In this document: positions 1-6,535 of the stretch, piece by piece
How positions within the stretch are numbered: position 1 is the first letter of the stretch
Layout of the letters: the number at the start of each line of letters is the position of its first letter
Source: UBA1219 sp045601425
GTDB taxonomy: Bacteria; Bacteroidota; Bacteroidia; Bacteroidales; P3
Assembly: GCA_045601425.1 (NCBI GenBank)
Contig: JAZRZP010000001.1
Span: forward strand, 1-20,278
DNA length: 20,278 nt
Reading direction: 5' to 3'
Program-made: the position numbers and the translations under genes
The notes under the pieces: generated by a model
Database searches by the model: none
Told to the model about the DNA's origin: nothing
The model's input: the letters and a program-made list of their open reading frames with translations, nothing else

Positions 1-380
1 AATTACCCCCCCCATCAAGATTATAAGCAATCTTGAAAGGTACTTTTTTTCTGCATTTTTCGCGTTCTTTGAAGTTGTTTTTTCTGTTTTTCAGTACGGA
101 AACGAAAAAAAAATCTCCGGAAACGGAAAAAATTTCCTGCCCGAAATTCTCAAGTCAAAACCCGGAGGCAGACGGCACTACCTCGAAAAACGCAGCCCCG
201 TGCCGGAGAATTGCCGGAAGGTGCGGGGCAATAATAACGACAGGCAATGACGGAAGCGTACGAAAAAAAGAAAAAAGTAATGATAATCAAAATCTGACAA
301 CAATGAAGAAAATAATGACAGCCATTGCGGCAACAATCATAGCAAGTACATGCATATTTTTCGCATGCAGCAAGGAAGAA
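1..380 (+). repeat. Direct repeat copy A: leader plus signal-peptide block
   Basis: Positions 1-269 align without a gap to 2774-3042 (about 20 mismatches by hand count). After a diverged spacer (270-302), 303-380 aligns to 3079-3156 with 2 mismatches in 78; this second block encodes the lipoprotein signal peptide and lipobox. Similarity stops abruptly after codon 26. The leader opens with a run of eight C and a conserved inverted repeat (CAAGATT, 6-nt loop, AATCTTG at 16-35). Further pairing segments are GCCCCG 195-200 with CGGGGC 224-229, both kept in copy B. An open frame crosses the leader from a TTG at 33, but the differences between copies are about 12 nonsynonymous to 4 synonymous, so I regard it as untranslated leader or regulatory RNA. 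The promoter of this copy would lie left of the window. The repeat may also extend further left. Confidence 0.93.
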
Positions 381-1013
381 GAAAGCAATATCTGTGGAAA
401 TACAGAAAAATGTCTTGAAAAATGCAAGGAATTTCAAGAAATGCTCGGAGAAGATGCCGTAATCATCGGATTTGCATCTTTCGACAATCCCGAGGAAACA
501 CATTATCGTTTCAATTTTGAAGAATTTGCAGATTTTGCACACAATCAATTCATCGAAAAAATGGGGGTAGATTTATTTCTGGAAGATTTTCAAATAGAAG
601 ACCCCAAGCCATTTGATATTAATCCTGATATAAAAACAGAATATAAAATTTCCTTCTATAAACCTCAAACCGATGCTGGTGCCACAATGTGGTTTGATTT
701 ACATAAAATAATCAACAAAGAAATTGGTGTAATAATATACTACGTTGTTAATGGTGGAGATGGTCCTGATGGAGGGAATGGAGGTTATACCGCAAACTTC
801 ATCTGTGAAATGACACGGGATTGTAAAAAAGCAGAAGGAACTTGTGCAAGAATCACCCTTCCAGAGTGCCAATACTGCGAGTGTATTCAAACAAAATACG
901 ACAAACAAATAGGTTGCGACATGGTTCCAACAACAAATACCAGTACAGAACAAACATTTTGGCAAAAAGTCGGAAAAGCTGTAAAAGATTTATTGAAAGG
1001 ATTTTTGTCTTAA
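303..1013 (+). CDS. Cys-rich surface lipoprotein, cassette A (unknown function)
   Basis: Unrecognised 236-residue lipoprotein. I chose the ATG at 303 because it begins a proper signal peptide (MKK, hydrophobic stretch, lipobox FFAC with Cys22). The longer frame from 33 runs through a leader that does not evolve as coding sequence. After the lipobox comes SKEEE, resembling the basic/acidic export signal that sends Bacteroidota lipoproteins to the cell surface, so outer-surface exposure is inferred. The mature part has ten cysteines: three near residues 30-40 and seven in the last ~65 residues, including a C-Q-Y-C-E-C cluster. The count would allow five disulfides. A Gly/Asp-rich linker (GGDGPDGGNGG) lies just before the C-terminal cysteine region. 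The mature part shows no visible similarity to the cassette B lipoprotein despite the shared signal peptide. A thioredoxin-fold gene follows after a hairpin. Confidence 0.85.
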   Translation: MKKIMTAIAATIIASTCIFFACSKEEESNICGNTEKCLEKCKEFQEMLGEDAVIIGFASFDNPEETHYRFNFEEFADFAHNQFIEKMGVDLFLEDFQIEDPKPFDINPDIKTEYKISFYKPQTDAGATMWFDLHKIINKEIGVIIYYVVNGGDGPDGGNGGYTANFICEMTRDCKKAEGTCARITLPECQYCECIQTKYDKQIGCDMVPTTNTSTEQTFWQKVGKAVKDLLKGFLS

Positions 1014-1024
1014 TATGAGAAAGC

Positions 1025-1056
1025 AAAGAGATGTGCGGCATGCCGCACGTCTCTTT
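1025..1056 (+). terminator. Near-perfect 32-bp palindrome after lipoprotein A
   Basis: Outer arms AAAGAGAT and GTCTCTTT flank the palindrome GTGCGGCA/TGCCGCAC. All positions pair apart from one G-U wobble. A TTTAAAA stretch rather than a long U-run follows. It starts 12 nt after the lipoprotein stop and ends 16 nt before the next ATG, so it may act as a partial terminator or as an mRNA 3'-end stabiliser that keeps lipoprotein expression above that of the downstream gene. Confidence 0.7.
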
Positions 1057-1072
1057 AAAATTAATTCAAATC

Positions 1073-2278
1073 ATGAAGAAAATTTTAACAACAACAGCAT
1101 TATTTCTTTCAATTGGGGGGATATTTGCTCAGGAAGCAAGAACCAATTATTGGGCAAATGCAATTCACGATTTTTACAAAGGTATGTTTTGCTGCGAAGA
1201 ATGGACAAGTTTCAACATATATTGTAACAATGAATTTTCTCGCACTGTCATTTGTCATAATCCGAAGGATAATAATCCTTCAGTTACAACACTTTACGAA
1301 CTAGGATTTTACCATGTAACCACCGACACAATAAAACACATTTCTATAACCAACAACGATTATTTAACATTTGCACGAAATGAACTTGAGTGGGATTTCA
1401 AACTCAGACAAAAAGAATACTCTCAAATACACCCATTTGAGATTTATTCACCTCTACCAAACCCAATTGGATATATGACAAGTTTCAAGGCTAAAAAAAT
1501 AAAAATAAACGGTACAAAATACCTTGTTTTTTTTCAGGAAACAATCAGTTCACATGTCGTTTATGACGAAAATGGTTATCCAATAAAAGAAAATGGCCAA
1601 TACAGATTACAAAAGCGACTGAGGAAACGGGAACTATATTTCAACAGAAAAAACAATGTATTTGATTCTGCTGTGGTCAGTATTGGGGACCAAACGAACA
1701 TCTTTACCGCAAAAAACTTTTCCTTCGAAAACAGACAGCATGTCATCGATTCCGTATTCGACAAAAACAACCCTGAATACGCAAATTACACACACCTTAA
1801 CGGAAAAGTTTTTTCTCCGCCAGAAATAAACGGCAAAAAGGATTTTTCCGATATTTTTTGGAATTTTCCATTATTGTCAACCTTGGCGGACACCATTCAC
1901 TTAAAAAACACTTCCGGATGGAGGTTGCTTAATTTTTGGACAATCGGTTGCCGACCATGTTACGAGCAGTTTCTTAAATACTCCAGAGAAAAAGATTCTT
2001 TGAACATGCTGTTTTTAGAAAGCAATGGAATAAAAGTTTATTGTATCGAACCCAGTTCTCCCCGCATTGATTTAATAAAAAAAGTCGCTGATCAATTCAA
2101 CCTTGACGACATAATGTTCTCTGCAAAAGGTATCGGCAGACACATCAAACTTGAAGGGGTTCCAGAGTATATATTGATTTCTCCCGACAACAAAGTCATT
2201 TTTCGGACTTGCACCATAGATAATTATATCAAAATACTTGAATTAAAAAACAAAACACTCAAAATAATAAAACCATGA
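1073..2278 (+). CDS. TlpA-like thioredoxin-fold secreted protein
   Basis: A 401-residue exported protein. The signal peptide is MKKILTTTALFLSIGGIFAQ, and the start at 1073 is the ATG of that peptide; an in-frame ATG at 1031 lies inside the hairpin and is unlikely. The first ~275 residues are unrecognised and contain several cysteines (C40, C41, C51, C61). The C-terminal part is a TlpA/AhpC-TSA type thioredoxin fold: NFWTIGCRPC with the redox pair C293-x-x-C296, and the cis-proline motif G-V-P at 362-364 before a strand ILISPDNKVIF. Known members reduce or form disulfides in envelope proteins. Beside a lipoprotein with ten cysteines, a role in handling its disulfides is a reasonable inference but is not shown. 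Its stop overlaps the start of the DUF1573 gene (ATGA), implying coupling. Confidence 0.82.
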   Translation: MKKILTTTALFLSIGGIFAQEARTNYWANAIHDFYKGMFCCEEWTSFNIYCNNEFSRTVICHNPKDNNPSVTTLYELGFYHVTTDTIKHISITNNDYLTFARNELEWDFKLRQKEYSQIHPFEIYSPLPNPIGYMTSFKAKKIKINGTKYLVFFQETISSHVVYDENGYPIKENGQYRLQKRLRKRELYFNRKNNVFDSAVVSIGDQTNIFTAKNFSFENRQHVIDSVFDKNNPEYANYTHLNGKVFSPPEINGKKDFSDIFWNFPLLSTLADTIHLKNTSGWRLLNFWTIGCRPCYEQFLKYSREKDSLNMLFLESNGIKVYCIEPSSPRIDLIKKVADQFNLDDIMFSAKGIGRHIKLEGVPEYILISPDNKVIFRTCTIDNYIKILELKNKTLKIIKP

Positions 2279-2664
2279 AACAAATAATTTCAGTGATAAT
2301 ATTCACAATTCTATCATATAATCTGTCATCACAGAACATCAAACAGTCCGGAGCCATGATAGTATTTTCAGAAACAAGACATGAATACGGCGAAATTCCA
2401 CAAAACAGCGATGGCTGCTGTTATTTTTACTATAAAAACACCGGTACCGAACCACTGCTTATTTCAGAGATTGGAACAAACTGCGGCTGCACCGTACCAA
2501 CATGGAGCAAGAAACCCCTGCTCCCCGGAAAAACCGGAAAGATAAAGGTAAAGTACAACACCACACTGCCCGGCGAGTTCCGCAAGATAGTATGCGTGAA
2601 ATCCAACGCCGTCAACCGCAACCCCACCATACTCCGGATTCATGGCAAAGTCCTGAAAAAATAA
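2275..2664 (+). CDS. DUF1573 family secreted protein
   Basis: A 129-residue protein with a Sec signal peptide (MKQIISVIIFTILSYNLSSQ) and one DUF1573 domain over most of the rest. Diagnostic features are the strand pattern around F-Y-Y-K-N-T-G-T-E-P-L, the T-N-C-G-C-T-V-P turn near residues 75-82, and P-G-K-T-G-K-I-K-V-K-Y. DUF1573 proteins have an immunoglobulin-like beta-sandwich (ASPM/SPD-2/Hydin-like) and are abundant, mostly uncharacterised, envelope proteins of Bacteroidota. The start codon overlaps the stop of the thioredoxin-fold gene by 4 nt, so the two are almost certainly co-translated. From memory, DUF1573 and TlpA-like genes often neighbour small secreted proteins in this phylum. 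No terminator is obvious after it; a promoter follows within 40 nt. Confidence 0.9.
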   Translation: MKQIISVIIFTILSYNLSSQNIKQSGAMIVFSETRHEYGEIPQNSDGCCYFYYKNTGTEPLLISEIGTNCGCTVPTWSKKPLLPGKTGKIKVKYNTTLPGEFRKIVCVKSNAVNRNPTILRIHGKVLKK

Positions 2665-2676
2665 TTTTCATTTCCA

Positions 2677-2723
2677 CGCTTGCACAATCCGAAAACTTTC
2701 CGTAACTTTGCCTTGAAATCAAA
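2677..2723 (+). promoter_or_regulatory. Bacteroidota-type promoter before cassette B (repeat copy)
   Basis: The -33 element TTG is at 2680-2682 and the -7 element TAACTTTG at 2703-2710, with a spacing of 20 nt. The whole 2677-2723 segment matches 5110-5156 at 46 of 47 positions (T2713 versus G5146). Transcription would begin near 2717, giving a leader of roughly 360 nt before the lipoprotein ATG at 3079. Confidence 0.75.
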
Positions 2724-2773
2724 CAGACAGAAAATGCGAAAACCAAACCTTTGTAACTTATTGATTTTTAAGG

Positions 2774-3156
2774 AATTACCCCCCCCGCCAAGATTATAAA
2801 CAATCTTGAAAGGTACTTTTTTTCTGCATTTTTCGCGTTCTTTGAATTTGTTTTTTCTATTTTTCTGTACGGAAACAAAAAAAAATTCTCCGGAAACGGA
2901 AAAAATTTCCTGCCTGAAATTCTCAAGTCAAAACCCGAAGGCAAACGGCACTACCTCGAAAAGCGCAGCCCCGTGCCAGAGAATTGCCGCATGGCCCGGG
3001 GCGAAAATAACGACAGGCAATGACGGAAGCGTACGGAAAAAAAGAAAAATTTTCACAAACATTTAAAAACTCAATACAATGAAGAAAATAATGACAGCCA
3101 TTGCGGCAACAATCATAGCAAGTACATGCATATTCTTAGCATGCAGCAAGGAAGAA
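2774..3156 (+). repeat. Direct repeat copy B: leader plus signal-peptide block
   Basis: Second copy of the element at 1-380. The leader 2774-3042 aligns without gaps to 1-269. The spacer 3043-3078 differs in sequence and is 3 nt longer than in copy A. The signal-peptide block 3079-3156 is 76/78 identical. The C8 tract, the 7-bp inverted repeat (2789-2808, with the only change in the loop) and the GCCCCG/CGGGGC pair (2968-2973 with 2997-3002) are retained. The frame that is open in copy A is closed here at 3066, before the lipoprotein start, which further argues that the leader is not a coding extension. Confidence 0.93.
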
Positions 3157-3771
3157 AACGAAACAGTGAAGAACGATACTGAGAACTTTAAAATAGAAGC
3201 CTTTTACAACAATTCCATAATGAGTTTTGAACTTATCGATGATACCGATAGCTTATGGAGATGGCAACATTTCAAACACGACAAATTCATCATTGATCAG
3301 GATGTTTATCTCAATATTGAAAACGCCCCATTATCGCTTTCAAAATCCAACGACAACACTTTGGAGTTTACAGACTACGCTGGAAACACATTCTTTTTGA
3401 CAGATATTGAATCAAAAGGCAACATAACAACCGCAAAAATACTGATAAATGAATCAGATTTCATGGAACTCATATTCACATTTACCGAAAACTGCGATTT
3501 CATGAATAGCATGGCAAACCACTTTCAATGCAAAGAAGTGGGTGGCAGCAACAATCCTGTATGGAAAATAGTCCAATTCATTTTGAGCTGCATTGTATCC
3601 GATACCAGAGACACCACATGTTCGGATAAAGTCGAGAATGCTGTTACAAGATGCAGGGACAATGGTTGCACGGCGCAAGTTGGAGAATGTTGCGTGAAAT
3701 GCATAAAAAACAATCGCACTTCCAAAAATGTCGACTGTTCCAGCTACAATTATTTTGGAGGAATTGACTGA
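3079..3771 (+). CDS. Cys-rich surface lipoprotein, cassette B (unknown function)
   Basis: Unrecognised 230-residue lipoprotein. The first 26 residues match the cassette A protein except F20L, including lipobox FLAC (Cys22) and the acidic SKEE tract that suggests surface export. The mature part is unrelated by eye: residues ~30-135 are Asp/Asn-rich and predicted beta-strand-like, with no cysteine. The last ~95 residues carry ten cysteines, with a dense C-terminal cluster (TRC, NGC, GECC, VKC, VDC). That gives the same mature cysteine number and nearly the same length as cassette A. The promoter is at 2677-2723, the conserved leader lies between, a strong terminator follows 9 nt after the stop, and a CPBP protease gene lies downstream. 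Function is unknown; adhesin, inhibitor or toxin-like roles are all possible and none is supported directly. Confidence 0.85.
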   Translation: MKKIMTAIAATIIASTCIFLACSKEENETVKNDTENFKIEAFYNNSIMSFELIDDTDSLWRWQHFKHDKFIIDQDVYLNIENAPLSLSKSNDNTLEFTDYAGNTFFLTDIESKGNITTAKILINESDFMELIFTFTENCDFMNSMANHFQCKEVGGSNNPVWKIVQFILSCIVSDTRDTTCSDKVENAVTRCRDNGCTAQVGECCVKCIKNNRTSKNVDCSSYNYFGGID

Positions 3772-3779
3772 TTCGAAAC

Positions 3780-3818
3780 AAGAGAGATGACTGGTTTGCA
3801 AAAACAGTCATCTCTCTT
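3780..3818 (+). terminator. Strong stem-loop after lipoprotein B
   Basis: A perfect 14-bp stem: AAGAGAGATGACTG (3780-3793) pairs with CAGTCATCTCTCTT (3805-3818) around an 11-nt loop. Only a short T stretch follows. It lies 9 nt after the lipoprotein stop and 35 nt before the CPBP start, the same position as the hairpin in cassette A. Confidence 0.8.
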
Positions 3819-3853
3819 ATCCATGCCATTTTCACTCAAATCAACGATAAACA

Positions 3854-5059
3854 ATGAATAGACACTTTTTCCGCAAACCCATAAATTGGGTGCTGATGAC
3901 CGGAATCATCATATTTGCCATTTGTCATACACTAGGTTTGTTCTTGTACGAAGACACAAATCATATCAACCATGAACAACTCATAGCTTTTTATGTCATA
4001 AACAAAATGATACGCAAGCATGGGATATTCATATCTTTCATCTTTTTCAGCCTTATAACCCCAATCTTGGAAGAATTCACTTTTCGCTTTTGGGGCACGA
4101 GCAGAAAATTCGCATACTTGATTTCATCCATCCTCATAACCACATATTTCATTCTAGCTGGAACACATTGGATTGCAATTGTCGCTACTGCCATAGTCTT
4201 GTCGGTCATCACATTCCTGCTGAAAGGTAACATCAGGACATACACAATGCTCCTGACAACCTGCGTACTTTTCACCGCATTGCATTCCTCCATTTTCCTC
4301 AGCATGTCAGCCACGGAAATATTGGGACTTCTTCTCATATTTGGATCATCACTGATATACTGCTATTTGACAATAAGATTCAACATTATCTGGGCTATGG
4401 TCGCGCATGGTGCATTAAACTTCTTTGCCATTTACAGTTTCACATTCGGAGAAGTGCATCTGCAAACAGACTGTGCCGATATTTTCATCAAACCCTGCAC
4501 TGAAAAATATTATACGCTCGACAATGTAGGAGAGACTGATGACACAATTGTATTCAACGGTGGAATGCCGATTGTCGCCTGCACCATGATGTACCATGAA
4601 AATAACAATGATTCCATCAATTACATGAACTGCAAAACATTTCATTTCACAAAAAAAGGGACGGATATACCTTACAGTATAAAAATAATTCCAAAAGGTG
4701 AAATCTGCTATCCTGAAATAATCCGTGAAATCGAAAAACAAAATCTGCTGACAATCGACACTGCATTTGAGCCATTTTACATTCTCAGCATAGCAGATCA
4801 AACACTGTTGAACAATCATACTACCAACGAAGAATCTTCTATTGGGGATTTAATACTGCACACGCAAACACAATACGATATTCCGCTTACTCCTGACCAT
4901 TCCATAAATGAAAACTTCCCAATCCGCATCGACTACGATGCAGTCGACACGCTTAATATTGCAGAATACTGCAATATTCTGAAAAAATCTTACGGTATAA
5001 ACATTTGGAAATCCGAAGACTCCCGCGCCAGAATAATAAGATTCTCCTCTCCGAACTGA
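3854..5059 (+). CDS. CPBP-family intramembrane protease with C-terminal extension
   Basis: 401 residues. Residues ~10-198 are membrane-embedded, with about seven hydrophobic segments. They carry the three CPBP (CAAX protease and bacteriocin-processing, Abi) motifs: E73-E74-F-T-F-R78 (EExxxR), F140-x-x-x-H144, and H185-G-A-L-N189 (HxxxN). All expected catalytic or metal residues are present, so activity is plausible. Known relatives are Rce1-type prenyl-protein proteases and bacterial proteins in bacteriocin maturation or self-immunity. Residues ~199-401 form a soluble extension with several cysteines that I do not recognise; plain CPBP proteins are usually near 200-300 residues. The gene follows the Cys-rich lipoprotein after its terminator, with no clear promoter of its own in the 82-nt gap, so it probably depends on read-through. 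Whether the lipoprotein is its substrate is unknown. Confidence 0.82.
   Translation: MNRHFFRKPINWVLMTGIIIFAICHTLGLFLYEDTNHINHEQLIAFYVINKMIRKHGIFISFIFFSLITPILEEFTFRFWGTSRKFAYLISSILITTYFILAGTHWIAIVATAIVLSVITFLLKGNIRTYTMLLTTCVLFTALHSSIFLSMSATEILGLLLIFGSSLIYCYLTIRFNIIWAMVAHGALNFFAIYSFTFGEVHLQTDCADIFIKPCTEKYYTLDNVGETDDTIVFNGGMPIVACTMMYHENNNDSINYMNCKTFHFTKKGTDIPYSIKIIPKGEICYPEIIREIEKQNLLTIDTAFEPFYILSIADQTLLNNHTTNEESSIGDLILHTQTQYDIPLTPDHSINENFPIRIDYDAVDTLNIAEYCNILKKSYGINIWKSEDSRARIIRFSSPN
4955..4978. repeat. Perfect 10-bp inverted repeat inside the CPBP gene
   Basis: AATATTGCAG (4955-4964) and CTGCAATATT (4969-4978) are separated by AATA. It lies in the last ~85 nt of the coding sequence. No U-run follows. 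It may be a chance feature of the AT-rich sequence or an mRNA 3' structure. Confidence 0.6.
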
Positions 5060-5109
5060 AAAATGCAACTTTTGAGAAAAGAACAGCAGAAAAAAAGTTT
5101 TTTTTCCCC

Positions 5110-5156
5110 CGCTTGCACAATCCGAAAACTTTCCGTAACTTTGCCGTGAAATCAAA
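5110..5156 (+). promoter_or_regulatory. serS promoter P1 (repeat copy)
   Basis: TTG at 5113-5115, 20 nt, then TAACTTTG at 5136-5143. This segment is repeated at 2677-2723 with one mismatch. It lies about 100 nt before the serS start. Confidence 0.75.
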
Positions 5157-5160
5157 AAAA

Positions 5161-5192
5161 TTTGCAAAAACGGTATTTTTTGCGTATCTTTG
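5161..5192 (+). promoter_or_regulatory. serS promoter P2
   Basis: TTTG at 5161-5164, 20 nt, then TATCTTTG at 5185-5192, a textbook Bacteroidota primary sigma factor promoter. The start site would be near 5199, giving a ~40-nt leader to the serS ATG. It lies directly downstream of P1, so serS has tandem promoters. Confidence 0.85.
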
Positions 5193-5241
5193 TGATTTGT
5201 TAACGCAATCCGATTTAAACAATAAAACATTATAATACAAC

Positions 5242-6516
5242 ATGTTACAACTTCAATTCTTGAGAGAATGCAAACAGGAAGCCATAGAACGTTTGCAGAT
5301 AAAAAATGTAAAAGACGCTGAAACCCGCATAAACGAGATTCTTGATTTGGACAACAGCCGCCGCCAGCTCCAGAAGGAGTCGGACGGCGTGAAAGCCGAG
5401 AGCAACTCCATTGCCAAAGAAATCGGCAAACTCTTCAAGGAGGGCAGACAGGCCGAAGCCAACGACAAAAAACTCCGCACCGCAGAACTGAAAAAACTCG
5501 AAAAAGAACTCGGCGAACGTCTTGCCGAAACCGAAAAGGAACTGAACGCCAAACTGATATCCCTTCCCAATGCACCACACATTTCCGTCCCCAAAGGCAA
5601 ATCGGCCGACGACAACGAAATACTCGGCTATTTCGGAGAAAAGCCCGTTCTGCCGGCAAATGCATTGCCGCACTGGGAACTGTGTGCAAAATACGGCATC
5701 ATCGATTTCGAACTCGGCAACAAGATAACAGGAGCCGGATTCCCGATATACCGCGGGAAAGGTGCAACACTGCAACGTGCCCTGATAAACTTCTTCCTCT
5801 CCAGTGCCACCGCTGCAGGCTTCGAAGAAATACAGCCACCGCTGATGATCAACGAGGCTTCGGGGCTCGGCACAGGCCAACTCCCCGACAAGGAAGGACA
5901 AATGTACCAGATTCCCCTCGACGGATTCTACATGATACCCACCGCCGAAGTCCCCATCACCAACATGTACCGCAACTGCATCGTCGATGAAAAGCAGTTC
6001 CCGATAAAACACGCCGGCTACTCCGAATGCTTCCGCCGCGAAGCTGGCTCGTACGGAAAAGACGTACGCGGTCTCAACCGTCTGCACGAATTCAGCAAAG
6101 TGGAAATCGTCGTCGTGGAACACCCCGAACGCTCGTACAAGCAGTTGGAAGAAATGAAAGACTATGTAGCAGGCCTGCTTACCCGGCTGGGGCTCCCATT
6201 CCGTATAGTAAAACTTTGCGGCGGCGACATAAGTTTCACTTCTGCAATGACTTACGACTTCGAAGTATGGTCGGCAGCACAGGAAAAATGGCTCGAAGTA
6301 AGTTCCGTATCCAATTTTGAAACATTCCAAGCCAACCGCATGAAACTGCGTTTCAAAGACCAGAACGGGAAAATGCAGCTCGCCCATACACTAAACGGAA
6401 GTGCTCTGGCTTTGCCGCGCATCGTGGCCTCAATCCTCGAAAACTACCAGACCGAAGACGGAATAGACATGCCTCAGGTTCTTGTTCCACTCCTCGGCTT
6501 CGACAAGATAAATTAG
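5242..6516 (+). CDS. serS: Seryl-tRNA synthetase
   Basis: A 424-residue class II aminoacyl-tRNA synthetase, full length for the family; it charges tRNA-Ser (and Sec-tRNA where present) in the cytosol. Residues ~1-110 form the long charged antiparallel coiled coil that grips the tRNA variable arm. Class II motif 2 is seen as FRREAGSYGKDVRGLNRLHE (~264-283) and motif 3 as LNGSALALPRIVASILENYQ (~384-403). The serine/ATP site is represented by T-A-E-V-P-I-T-N. The start at 5242 gives the canonical MLQLQFLRE N terminus. It is expressed from tandem promoters and begins a tightly packed + strand run; the next gene starts 19 nt after its stop. Base composition is clearly less AT-rich than in the block to its left. 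Confidence 0.98.
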   Translation: MLQLQFLRECKQEAIERLQIKNVKDAETRINEILDLDNSRRQLQKESDGVKAESNSIAKEIGKLFKEGRQAEANDKKLRTAELKKLEKELGERLAETEKELNAKLISLPNAPHISVPKGKSADDNEILGYFGEKPVLPANALPHWELCAKYGIIDFELGNKITGAGFPIYRGKGATLQRALINFFLSSATAAGFEEIQPPLMINEASGLGTGQLPDKEGQMYQIPLDGFYMIPTAEVPITNMYRNCIVDEKQFPIKHAGYSECFRREAGSYGKDVRGLNRLHEFSKVEIVVVEHPERSYKQLEEMKDYVAGLLTRLGLPFRIVKLCGGDISFTSAMTYDFEVWSAAQEKWLEVSSVSNFETFQANRMKLRFKDQNGKMQLAHTLNGSALALPRIVASILENYQTEDGIDMPQVLVPLLGFDKIN

Positions 6517-6535
6517 AAACAAAATACCGAAACCT

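Noticed and set aside
33..302. N-terminal extension of lipoprotein A from a TTG start
   Set aside because: It would bury the signal peptide behind ~90 residues, the equivalent frame in copy B stops before the gene, and the copy differences are mostly amino-acid changing.
1263..1280. GAAGGAT/ATCCTTC inverted repeat in the redoxin gene
   Set aside because: It is a short 7-bp stem within coding sequence with no associated regulatory feature.
2806..3066. 86-residue open frame in leader copy B
   Set aside because: It starts with TTG inside a hairpin and shows no coding-like substitution pattern against copy A.
1..3156. Leader repeats as a transposon or MITE
   Set aside because: No terminal inverted repeats, target-site duplication or transposase are seen, and the repeat runs in register into the gene's signal peptide.
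5245..6387. 380-codon open frame antisense to serS
   Set aside because: It is a shadow of the serS reading frame with no family resemblance, promoter or sensible N terminus.
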